The notes beneath the pieces were generated by a model that did no database searches, had not been told where the DNA came from, and saw nothing but the letters and a program-made list of their open reading frames with translations. From DATLWR01 sp035576205 (lineage in GTDB: Bacteria; Pseudomonadota; Zetaproteobacteria; Mariprofundales; Mariprofundaceae), in contig DATLWR010000123.1 in the NCBI GenBank assembly GCA_035576205.1, positions 1-7,921 of the forward strand: 7,921 bases of DNA, given 5' to 3'. Shown here in pieces: positions 1-5,878 of the stretch; position 1 is the stretch's first letter, and each line of letters begins with the position of its first letter. The position numbers and the translations under genes are program-made.

Positions 1-2
1 CC

Positions 3-32
3 ATCCATGCCATTGTGGAGCGATTCCTATGA
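3..32 (+). CDS. possible 3' end of an unidentified upstream gene (partial)
   Basis: Reading from base 3 gives nine sense codons (IHAIVERFL) and then TGA at 30-32. This stop overlaps the ATG of the following lipoprotein gene in the ATGA arrangement, the same junction seen between that gene and rodZ. Close coupling of this kind suggests a real upstream gene in the same operon. In many gammaproteobacteria rlmN lies upstream of pilW/rodZ, but nine residues are too few to identify a product. Frame 2 is also open here but simply runs into the lipoprotein gene, so this call is tentative. Confidence 0.3.
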   Translation: MHAIVERFL

Positions 33-784
33 AGCACGTGTCCCTGAATCTGCTGCTGGCCTTCGCCCTGCTGCTGACCGGCTGTGCCGGAAAGGCTAGC
101 AATGCCGCACAGCAGAAAAAGGCGAAAATCCACTACGAACTGGGCATCGACGCCCTCAACAAGGGCTTGCTGCCGAAGGCCTTCGACGAGCTGATGCAAT
201 CCGACGCGGACCTTCCCGATCAGCCGGAAGTGCAGGATGCGCTGGCTTACGCCTGGCGGCTGCGCGGCGATCTGAACAAGGCGGACAAGCTTTACCGCAA
301 ATCGCTGCGCCTGAAATCCGACTCCCCGGCCACGCACAACAACTACGCCAGCCTGCTGCTGCAGATGAAACGCTACAAGGATGCCGAATCCGAAGCCCGG
401 CAGGCGCTGACCGATCCACGCTACCCGAACCAGCATCTCGCCTACATGAACCTGGGCGATGCGCTGCTGGAGCAGAACAAATTCAATGAAGCCATCTCGG
501 CCTACCGCCAGGCCGGCACATTCATACCCGGAAACCCGCTGCCGCAGCTGAAAGAGGCACAGGCCTACATCCGCTACGAGCGATTCAACTATGCCGAGGC
601 GCTGCTGCAGACCATGTTGCGCAACCAGCCGGACGACAAGGCGGCCGTGGAACTGCTGGTCAAGCTGTACCAGAAGCAGGGAAAACTGCCCGAGGCGCGC
701 AAGGCACTGCAGGCCTTTGTCGACAAGACCGGCAACGATATGGACCGCGCCTGGGCCAAGGATGAACTGGATCACCTGCCATGA
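29..784 (+). CDS. pilW: TPR-repeat lipoprotein, type IV pilus biogenesis PilF/PilW type
   Basis: The 251-residue protein starts with a lipoprotein signal (KH, then a hydrophobic run) ending in the lipobox LLTGC with Cys19, so it should be lipidated and carried to the outer membrane. The rest is almost all tetratricopeptide repeats, about six helix pairs from roughly residue 32 to 240. Examples are the repeats around NNYASLLLQMKRYKDAE (104-120) and YMNLGDALLEQNKFNEA (139-155). The NNYA...RY and RYP...NLG segments resemble the PilF/PilW family, whose members act as pilotins that help PilQ secretin reach and assemble in the outer membrane. GGAG at 17-20 lies 8 bases before the ATG. The stop overlaps the rodZ start by four bases, a pairing common in gammaproteobacteria. 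No other pilus gene is visible, so a generic TPR lipoprotein role remains possible. Confidence 0.72.
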   Translation: MKHVSLNLLLAFALLLTGCAGKASNAAQQKKAKIHYELGIDALNKGLLPKAFDELMQSDADLPDQPEVQDALAYAWRLRGDLNKADKLYRKSLRLKSDSPATHNNYASLLLQMKRYKDAESEARQALTDPRYPNQHLAYMNLGDALLEQNKFNEAISAYRQAGTFIPGNPLPQLKEAQAYIRYERFNYAEALLQTMLRNQPDDKAAVELLVKLYQKQGKLPEARKALQAFVDKTGNDMDRAWAKDELDHLP

Positions 785-1770
785 CTGAACCCGCATCGAA
801 CGAACCCGAAGAAATTCTCGAAACCGAGGCTCCCGCAGCCGAGACGGATCGCCAGTCGCTGTTGACTTCCATTGCCGCGCAACTGGTCAAGGCGCGCGAA
901 GCCAGCGGCCAGAGCGTCGAGGATGTGATGCGCGACCTGAAGCTGCGCCGCGTCTATATCGAGTCCCTGGAGTCCGGTGACTGGGACAACATGCCCGGTC
1001 AGGTCTATGCGCTCGGCTTCCTGCGCCAGTACGCCGCCCACCTGCATATCGACCTCGAAAACGAAATCGACCTGCTCAAGGACAGCAGGTACCGGCTCAC
1101 CAAGCCCCTGACATATCCGGACCCGCCGATCGCACCGTCGCGCAAGTGGGCCATCACCATCGGTATCGCCTTCGTCGTCCTCTTCATCCTGTTCAACATC
1201 TCCAGCCATGACGAGACGCGGGAACCCGTACCGCCGATGGAGCAACCGACTGCAGAACCGGTCCCCGCACCCGCCGCACCGGTGAACGGCGAAACGCACG
1301 TCAACGACGAGACCCCGGCACAGGCCATGCCATCGCCGACCTCAGCACCCGAATCGGCGGCACCGGAGACCGCGGCACCGGCCGCAACGGCCCCTGCCGC
1401 CGCATCAGGCCCCATGCACCAGATCGATCTCGAGGCTGTCGACAGCGAAGCCTGGATCGAGGTCTACCTGACAGATGCCAGTGGTACCGCGGCTGCCGAA
1501 CCCTACCGCCAGCGGCTGCTGCAGGCCGGCGAACACATGCTGATCGACACGACGAGCCAGGAACTGCAGATCACCTGCGGCAATGCCGCCAGCCTGCAGA
1601 TCAGCGTCGACGGCAAGCTGCGCGTGGCGGCAGGCAGCCTCGGCAAGGCCGGCAAGGTGATTCGCTACCGCCTCGACACCGCCGGCAAGACAAGCGACAA
1701 GGTAAACGACAAGGCCACCGGCAACAGCACCGACGAGGCAGTCCCGGCGCAAAACGACTTGTCAGACTGA
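781..1770 (+). CDS. rodZ: RodZ-like cytoskeletal/morphology protein (HTH, TM, DUF4115)
   Basis: The 329-residue protein has the full RodZ layout. An acidic N-terminal lead (1-30) is followed by a cytoplasmic helix-turn-helix domain at about 31-92 (VKAREASGQSVEDVM, then YIESLESGDWDNMPG and GFLRQYA). After a basic stretch (SRK) comes one transmembrane helix at about 123-140 (WAITIGIAFVVLFILFNI). A Pro/Ala/Glu-rich periplasmic linker covers about 145-211, and a DUF4115 beta domain about 214-300 (AWIEVYLTDASG...LQISVDGK). In characterised bacteria the HTH contacts MreB and links it to the cell-elongation machinery. The C-terminal 30 residues are polar and low in complexity. The gene shares ATGA (781-784) with the preceding lipoprotein gene. 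No Shine-Dalgarno is well placed, which suggests translational coupling. It is followed here by a methyltransferase gene rather than ispG, the neighbour common in many gammaproteobacteria. Confidence 0.88.
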   Translation: MTEPASNEPEEILETEAPAAETDRQSLLTSIAAQLVKAREASGQSVEDVMRDLKLRRVYIESLESGDWDNMPGQVYALGFLRQYAAHLHIDLENEIDLLKDSRYRLTKPLTYPDPPIAPSRKWAITIGIAFVVLFILFNISSHDETREPVPPMEQPTAEPVPAPAAPVNGETHVNDETPAQAMPSPTSAPESAAPETAAPAATAPAAASGPMHQIDLEAVDSEAWIEVYLTDASGTAAAEPYRQRLLQAGEHMLIDTTSQELQITCGNAASLQISVDGKLRVAAGSLGKAGKVIRYRLDTAGKTSDKVNDKATGNSTDEAVPAQNDLSD

Positions 1771-1802
1771 GCGCATTGCTGCATCTTTGTCGACCGATTT
1801 TC

Positions 1803-1810
1803 AGGGAGGA
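1803..1810 (+). promoter_or_regulatory. strong ribosome binding site for the PCMT-family gene
   Basis: AGGGAGGA lies about 7 bases before the ATG at 1817. It decides the start: the frame is also open from a TTG at 1787, but that codon has no comparable site, and MASIDFQQARRNMVEFQIR from 1817 matches how this family usually begins. The 46 bases between the rodZ stop and this start show no convincing terminator or promoter, so readthrough from rodZ is likely. Confidence 0.75.
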
Positions 1811-1816
1811 AAGCGT

Positions 1817-2494
1817 ATGGCATCCATCGATTTTCAGCAGGCACGCCGGAACATGGTCGAATTCCAGATCCGCTGCGGCAAGGTCCTCAAGGCCGACGTA
1901 CTGGACCTGATCGAAAGTATGCCGCGCGAGGATTTCGTTCCGGAAGACCTGCGCAGCATCGCCTACATGGAGGGTCATATCCCGCTGCCCTGCAACCAGG
2001 AGATGCTGAGCCCGCTGCAGGAGGCCAATATCCTGCAGGCACTCGATCTGCGTGGCGGCGAACGCGTGCTGGAAGTGGGTAGCGGTACCGGCTTCCTGAC
2101 CGCCCTGCTCGCCATGCAGGCTGCCGAGGTCGTGAGCTGCGAGATTCACCCGGAGCTCGCCGCCATGGCCGAACACAACCTCACCCGGCACGGCATCGGC
2201 AATGCCAGGATCATCCAGATCAATGCCATGAATGCCGAAGCCATGGCGACACTTCCCGAGTTCGGCCGCCCGTTCGACGCCATCGTACTGGGTGCCGCAC
2301 TGCGCGAAATCCCGGCCCACATCGAGGCCATGCTCAGCGACAAGGGCAGGATTCTCGCCTTCATCGGGGAGGATCCGGTACTGTCGCTCTGCAGCCTGAA
2401 GCGGCAGGGCAAGGGCTGGGTGAAGAGCGGCATTTTCGAGACCCTGTTGCCGAACATGGAAGGCTTGCCGAAAAAACGCGAATTCGTCTTCTGA
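1817..2494 (+). CDS. protein-L-isoaspartate O-methyltransferase family protein (divergent)
   Basis: The 225-residue protein is a class I SAM-dependent methyltransferase of the PCMT family. Canonical members methylate isoaspartyl residues in damaged proteins using S-adenosylmethionine. The N-terminal pattern ARRNMVEFQIR...PREDFVPEDLRSIAY is typical of the family. SAM motif I is VLEVGSGTG (84-92), the acidic end of the next strand is SCEIHPE (107-113), and FDAIVLGAALREIP (153-166) corresponds to the post-motif segment. Ser65 in NQEMLSP aligns with the active-site Ser of the usual GQTIS motif, but the flanking residues differ, and AAPEIP is replaced by AALREIP. This resembles the shorter COG2518 proteins that in many proteobacteria sit next to tolC and may not be true repair enzymes. 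The fold call is firm; the substrate is inferred. It lies 46 bases after rodZ and 87 before mltB. Confidence 0.82.
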   Translation: MASIDFQQARRNMVEFQIRCGKVLKADVLDLIESMPREDFVPEDLRSIAYMEGHIPLPCNQEMLSPLQEANILQALDLRGGERVLEVGSGTGFLTALLAMQAAEVVSCEIHPELAAMAEHNLTRHGIGNARIIQINAMNAEAMATLPEFGRPFDAIVLGAALREIPAHIEAMLSDKGRILAFIGEDPVLSLCSLKRQGKGWVKSGIFETLLPNMEGLPKKREFVF

Positions 2495-2508
2495 TCGCCG
2501 TTTCCGCC

Positions 2509-2535
2509 TTGCGGGGAAAATGACTCCCCCTGCAA
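2509..2535 (+). other. bulged hairpin in the intergenic gap, possible weak terminator or attenuator
   Basis: TTGC (2509-2512) pairs with GCAA (2532-2535), and GGGGA (2513-2517) pairs with TCCCC (2525-2529). There is a two-base bulge (2530-2531) on the 3' side and a seven-base loop. It begins 15 bases after the methyltransferase stop, a normal place for a terminator. No T-run follows the stem, so intrinsic termination would be weak at best. It may instead stabilise the 3' end of the upstream transcript. Confidence 0.35.
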
Positions 2536-2547
2536 TGATTGCCCCTG

Positions 2548-2574
2548 TTGATTTCGCGGTCGCGCCGTTAATAT
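2548..2574 (+). promoter_or_regulatory. candidate sigma70-type promoter for the mltB-rlpA-dacA run
   Basis: TTGATT (2548-2553) and TAATAT (2569-2574) resemble -35 and -10 elements. The spacer is 15 bases, shorter than the optimal 17. The -10 box lies in an AT-rich island in an otherwise GC-rich window, within the longest gene-free gap. It ends only 7 bases before the mltB ATG, so transcription would start at or next to the start codon. This is a pattern match only; no transcription evidence is available. Confidence 0.4.
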
Positions 2575-2581
2575 TCGCTCC

Positions 2582-3601
2582 ATGAAGACCGGACCCGCCC
2601 CCGACCTGCTGCGCAGGCATCTGATGCTCGGACTGGGGTCACTGCCGCTGCTCGCGGTCCTGCCGGCATCCGCCGCCGCCCTGACCAAACCCCAGGTCGA
2701 CCTGACGGCCCTCGCCGGCCAGCTGGCCGCACAAACCGGTCTGAAAGCGGCCGCGATCGAAGCCATCCTGGCACAGGCCGAGTTCAAACCGGATGTCATC
2801 GACCGCATCCTTACCCCGTACGAATCGAAACCCTACGCCGTCTACCGGCCGCTGTTCGTCACCGAACAGATGCGCGTCATGGGCGAGGAGTATCTGCGCG
2901 ACAACCGCGCCACACTGGATGCGGCCGCCGACAAGTACGGCATCGAACCGGAGATCGTCGCCGCCATCCTCGGCATGGAGACCCGCTTCGGCCGCTACAA
3001 GGGCAAGGACCGGGTGCTGGATTCGCTGTTCACGCTGGCCACCGGCTACCCGAAACGGGCCGATTTCTTCCGCCGCGAGCTGGGCGAATTCCTGCTGATG
3101 TGCCAGGAAGAGCGTCTCAACCCGACCGATGTCATGGGTTCCTATGCCGGTGCCTTCGGCGCCACGCAGTTCATCCCCTCCTCCTACCGCGGCTACGCCG
3201 TCGATGCCGACAAGGACGGCCGTCGCGACGTCTGGAACTCGCCGGCCGATATCATCGGCAGCGTCGCCAACTATTTCAGCCGGCACGGCTGGCAGCGCGG
3301 CCGGCCGGTCGCCCACTGGCTGCCGACCCGCAAGAGCATCTTCGAGGAACGTGCCAGGGAGAATTTCAGCCACTGGACGCCGCTGGCCGACCTGCGCCGC
3401 TATATCCATACCGTACCGCCGATGTGGCAGGACGACGACAAGGTCGCCGTCATCGAGATGCAGACCTCCACGGGCATGCAGTATGCGCTGGTGCAAAACA
3501 ACTTCTACGTGATCACCCGCTGGAACCGATCGTACAACTACGCCATGGCCACCACCGAAATCGCCGCCATGCTGGGATGCAAGACTTGCGCCGTGTCCTG
3601 A
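2582..3601 (+). CDS. mltB: membrane-bound/periplasmic lytic murein transglycosylase B
   Basis: The 339-residue protein is an MltB-family (GH103-type) lytic transglycosylase, which cleaves the MurNAc-GlcNAc bond of peptidoglycan to give 1,6-anhydroMurNAc ends. The catalytic Glu is Glu133 in IVAAILGMETRFGR. The other family hallmarks follow: GAFGATQFIPSSY (190-202), then YAVDADKDG, and IIGSVANYFSRHGW. The N-terminus is LRRHLMLG and a hydrophobic run ending in PASAAA, giving likely signal peptidase I cleavage at about residues 31-33. There is no lipobox Cys, unlike E. coli MltB, so the product should be soluble in the periplasm. The RR motif suggests possible Tat export. No Shine-Dalgarno precedes the ATG. 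An internal ATG at codon 15 would still leave a hydrophobic segment but remove the basic region. The gene overlaps rlpA by 25 bases and leads the six-gene run. Confidence 0.92.
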   Translation: MKTGPAPDLLRRHLMLGLGSLPLLAVLPASAAALTKPQVDLTALAGQLAAQTGLKAAAIEAILAQAEFKPDVIDRILTPYESKPYAVYRPLFVTEQMRVMGEEYLRDNRATLDAAADKYGIEPEIVAAILGMETRFGRYKGKDRVLDSLFTLATGYPKRADFFRRELGEFLLMCQEERLNPTDVMGSYAGAFGATQFIPSSYRGYAVDADKDGRRDVWNSPADIIGSVANYFSRHGWQRGRPVAHWLPTRKSIFEERARENFSHWTPLADLRRYIHTVPPMWQDDDKVAVIEMQTSTGMQYALVQNNFYVITRWNRSYNYAMATTEIAAMLGCKTCAVS

Positions 3602-4452
3602 AGCCGGGCCTCGCGCTGCTGGCGCTCGCCGCCCTGCTCGCCGGCTGCGGCGGCAAGCATGTCGGTGCCGAAGGCGGCAAGCTTCCAGACGGCTCGGGCG
3701 GCTATTACAAGACCGGCAGTCCCTACGAGGTTTCCGGCCGGTGGTACACCCCGCTGAAATCCGCCGCCGGCTACGACGAGACCGGTATCGCCTCCTGGTA
3801 TGGCCGCGACTTCCACGGCAAGTCGACCGCCAACGGCGAACGCTACGACATGCATGCCATGTCGGCAGCGCACAAGACCCTGCCGCTGCCCACCATCGTG
3901 CGGGTCACCAACCTTGAAAACGGGCGCTCGGTGATCGTGCGCGTCAACGACCGGGGCCCGTTCGTGAAGAACCGCCTGATCGATCTCTCCTATGCCGCCG
4001 CCAATGCGCTCGGCTTTGCCGACGATGGCACCGCCCGCGTGCGGGTACAGACGCTCGACGTCAACACCCCCGCCCTGCCGCTCACCGCCCAGCAGGCACC
4101 GGCTGCCCCAGCCATACCTCCGGCTTCCCCGACCGTGGCTCCGGCGGTCCCGGCGCCATCCCCGGCACCGGCCATCGTCGGTACCGCCTACGCCGACGAG
4201 GCTCCCAAACCCGCCGGCAAGGGCGGCATCTATATCCAGCTGGGGGCATTCAGCTCGCGCGAGAGCGCCGAGCGCATCCGCCAGAACCTGCAGGCGCAGT
4301 ACCCGAACACCTTCATCCAGTCGCTGACCGATGGCAGCCGCATCCTCTTCCGGGTGCGCATCGGTCCGCTGGAGAGCATGCATCGCATCGAGGAGACGAT
4401 GCTGTCGTTACAGGGCCACGGCTACACCGATGCCATTGTCGTCATCGAGTAG
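3577..4452 (+). CDS. rlpA: septal ring lytic transglycosylase RlpA, lipoprotein with SPOR domain
   Basis: From ATG 3577 the protein has 291 residues. Starting here gives a proper lipoprotein signal (MQDLRRVLKP, hydrophobic run, LLAGC with Cys24); the open frame extends far upstream, but only as a shadow of mltB. The double-psi beta-barrel domain covers about 67-160. It carries GIASWYG (70-76), FHG and ANGERYD, AAHKTLPLPT and VRVNDRGPF. Glu88, His99 and Asp125 sit at the conserved active-site positions of RlpA enzymes. A Pro/Ala-rich linker (about 165-210) leads to a SPOR domain (about 216-291, starting IYIQLGAFSSRESAERI), which binds glycan strands stripped of stem peptides at division sites. 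RlpA cleaves such naked glycans. The start lies 25 bases inside mltB with no clear Shine-Dalgarno, so translation is probably coupled. All expected active-site residues are present, unlike E. coli RlpA, which is thought to be inactive. Confidence 0.93.
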   Translation: MQDLRRVLKPGLALLALAALLAGCGGKHVGAEGGKLPDGSGGYYKTGSPYEVSGRWYTPLKSAAGYDETGIASWYGRDFHGKSTANGERYDMHAMSAAHKTLPLPTIVRVTNLENGRSVIVRVNDRGPFVKNRLIDLSYAAANALGFADDGTARVRVQTLDVNTPALPLTAQQAPAAPAIPPASPTVAPAVPAPSPAPAIVGTAYADEAPKPAGKGGIYIQLGAFSSRESAERIRQNLQAQYPNTFIQSLTDGSRILFRVRIGPLESMHRIEETMLSLQGHGYTDAIVVIE

Positions 4453-4458
4453 CCGCCG

Positions 4459-5001
4459 GTGACTCCACGCCCGCGCCTGGCCGCCTTCGGCTCCTCCCGC
4501 ACTTCCCCTGACGACCCGCTGTTCGGCGATGTCGAGCAGCTCTGCGAGAAGCTCGGTCGCGCCGGCTGGAACGGCGTCACCGGCGGTCACCAGGGCATGA
4601 TGGCCGCCTTCTCGCAGGGTATCCGGGCCGGTGGCGGCCATATCCGTGGTATCACGCTGGAACGCTTCCCGACCCCGCCGCGGAACAGCCTCAGCGAGGA
4701 GGTTCGCGCCCGCGACTTCTTCGACCGCATGCGCAGCCTCATCGAGGATGCCGATGCCTATCTGGTGCTGCCCGGCGGGCTCGGCACGCTGGCGGAACTC
4801 GCGATGACCTGGGATCTCTTGGCGATCCGCGTGCTGGAGCCGCGGCCGTTGATCCTCTACGGCGACATGTGGCAGCCACTGATCGAGGTGATCCGCGAAC
4901 AGCTCGTGTTCTCGGTCGATCATGCCTTCGACGGCATCCACCCCTGCACCACGCATGCACAGGTGCTGCAGCATCTGCAGGGAATCGCACCGCATGCCTG
5001 A
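4459..5001 (+). CDS. LOG-family protein (Rossmann fold, possible nucleotide phosphoribohydrolase)
   Basis: The 180-residue protein begins at GTG 4459, six bases after the rlpA stop; this start gives the usual family beginning LAAFGSSRTSP. It has the LOG/'lysine decarboxylase-like' signature PGGLGTLAE (105-113), whose Glu is catalytic in LOG enzymes, and an Arg-containing segment FFDRMRSLIEDADAY just before it. The nucleotide-binding glycine motif reads TGGHQGMM (41-48) rather than the common TGGGxxGLM, closer to the short TIGR00725-like proteins. Characterised LOG proteins release the base from cytokinin or purine nucleoside 5'-monophosphates. They do not decarboxylate lysine despite older names. 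The substrate here is unknown. It overlaps the next gene by 8 bases and is unusual between rlpA and dacA. Confidence 0.82.
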   Translation: MTPRPRLAAFGSSRTSPDDPLFGDVEQLCEKLGRAGWNGVTGGHQGMMAAFSQGIRAGGGHIRGITLERFPTPPRNSLSEEVRARDFFDRMRSLIEDADAYLVLPGGLGTLAELAMTWDLLAIRVLEPRPLILYGDMWQPLIEVIREQLVFSVDHAFDGIHPCTTHAQVLQHLQGIAPHA

Positions 5002-5878
5002 TTCCGTTTCCACACCTGATTTCCGGGACCTGTCCGCCCGCGTCGCCGCCGGCCTCGCCGGCCAGCGTTTCGACCAGGCGCTGGCCGAGGCCTTTTCGCT
5101 CTCCCGCCGCCGGGTACGCCGCGCCATCGACGAGGGCGGCGCCTATCTCAACGGCAAGCGCGTCCGCACGGCCGGCCGCAAGGTGCAATCGAACGACCGG
5201 CTGCGCGTCGTGCTGCTCGAGAACGAGAAACTGCTGCCGCTGGCCGCCGAACAGCTGCTGTGGCGGGACGAGTCGCTGTTCCTGCTGCACAAGCGCTCCG
5301 GGCAATATGCGCAGGAGGCACTGCACCGCAGCCTCGGCACGCTGCCGCTGGAGCTCGCTGCACTGCTCGAACTGCCGGCTGCCCAGATTCCATTGCTGCG
5401 ACCGGTGCACCGGCTGGACCGCGGCACCTCAGGCCTGATGCTGCTATGCAGCGACCCGGCGCGGCTGCAGCAGTTGCAGCAGCACTGGCAAGAGGCCGCC
5501 GACAAGCGCTATGTCGCCGTCGTCGAACCCGCCCCCGACTGGCAGGAGCAGCGTATCCGGCTTTCCATCAGCCGGCAGCGCAATATGCACGGCTGTTACA
5601 CGGTGGATGACGAGGGACGTGCCAGCGACACCGAGGCACGCGTGATCGAGCGCCGGGGAACGCGGGCCATGGTGGAACTGGTCCCCCATACCGGCCGGAC
5701 CCATCAATTGCGTGTTCATCTGGCGGCGTTAGGATGCCCCATCCTTGGCGACTCCCGCTACGGCGGCAAACCTCATACTCGCCTGATGCTGCATGCATGT
5801 GATCTGAGCCTCTCGCCACCGGCCATGCCGGAACCACATGCCTGGCACGCCGATCCCGAGGAGGACTGGACATGGTAA
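4994..5878 (+). CDS. RluA-family RNA pseudouridine synthase with S4 domain
   Basis: The start chosen is ATG 4994, with AGGGAA nine bases upstream and an 8-base overlap with the LOG gene, giving 294 residues. The frame stays open further upstream, but only as a shadow of the LOG gene. An S4 RNA-binding domain lies at about 24-73 (RFDQALAEAFSLSRRRVRRA, then YLNGKRV). The RluA catalytic domain contains HRLDRGTSG (139-147), where Asp142 is the catalytic nucleophile, KRYVAVVE (171-178) and GRTHQLRVHLAALG (234-247), then LGDSRYGG. This layout is like RluC/RluD, which make pseudouridines in 23S rRNA, but the target uridine cannot be told from sequence. The common KPxG motif before the catalytic loop reads KRSG (100-103). 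The TAA stop overlaps the dacA start. Confidence 0.87.
   Translation: MPDSVSTPDFRDLSARVAAGLAGQRFDQALAEAFSLSRRRVRRAIDEGGAYLNGKRVRTAGRKVQSNDRLRVVLLENEKLLPLAAEQLLWRDESLFLLHKRSGQYAQEALHRSLGTLPLELAALLELPAAQIPLLRPVHRLDRGTSGLMLLCSDPARLQQLQQHWQEAADKRYVAVVEPAPDWQEQRIRLSISRQRNMHGCYTVDDEGRASDTEARVIERRGTRAMVELVPHTGRTHQLRVHLAALGCPILGDSRYGGKPHTRLMLHACDLSLSPPAMPEPHAWHADPEEDWTW
5859..5864 (+). promoter_or_regulatory. consensus ribosome binding site for dacA inside the 3' end of the pseudouridine synthase gene
   Basis: AGGAGG is a perfect Shine-Dalgarno core, 7 bases before ATG 5872. It encodes part of the acidic Glu-Glu-Asp tail of the upstream protein. It supports ATG 5872 as the dacA start and suggests that dacA is translated strongly in its own right within the run. 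Confidence 0.8.

Noticed and set aside
1240..1413. Repetitive-looking Pro/Ala codons in rodZ, and a similar stretch at about 4070-4190 in rlpA
   Set aside because: These are ordinary low-complexity periplasmic linkers in both families, not DNA repeats or recombination sites.
2495..2581. Possible small gene, riboswitch or small RNA in the 87-base gap
   Set aside because: It is too short, has only one weak bulged hairpin, and shows no conserved riboswitch-like core or open frame with a ribosome site.
1601..2620. A 339-codon minus-strand open frame spanning the end of rodZ, the methyltransferase and the start of mltB
   Set aside because: It crosses gene boundaries and the intergenic gap antisense to three well-supported genes, and its protein has no familiar motif.
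2639..3496. A 285-codon minus-strand open frame opposite mltB
   Set aside because: It mirrors the codon bias of mltB, with no domain and no promoter or ribosome site that I can see.
3100..3576. In-frame upstream extension of rlpA deep into mltB
   Set aside because: The extension translates to Arg/Pro-rich shadow sequence, and starting there would bury the lipoprotein signal and lipobox in the middle of the protein.
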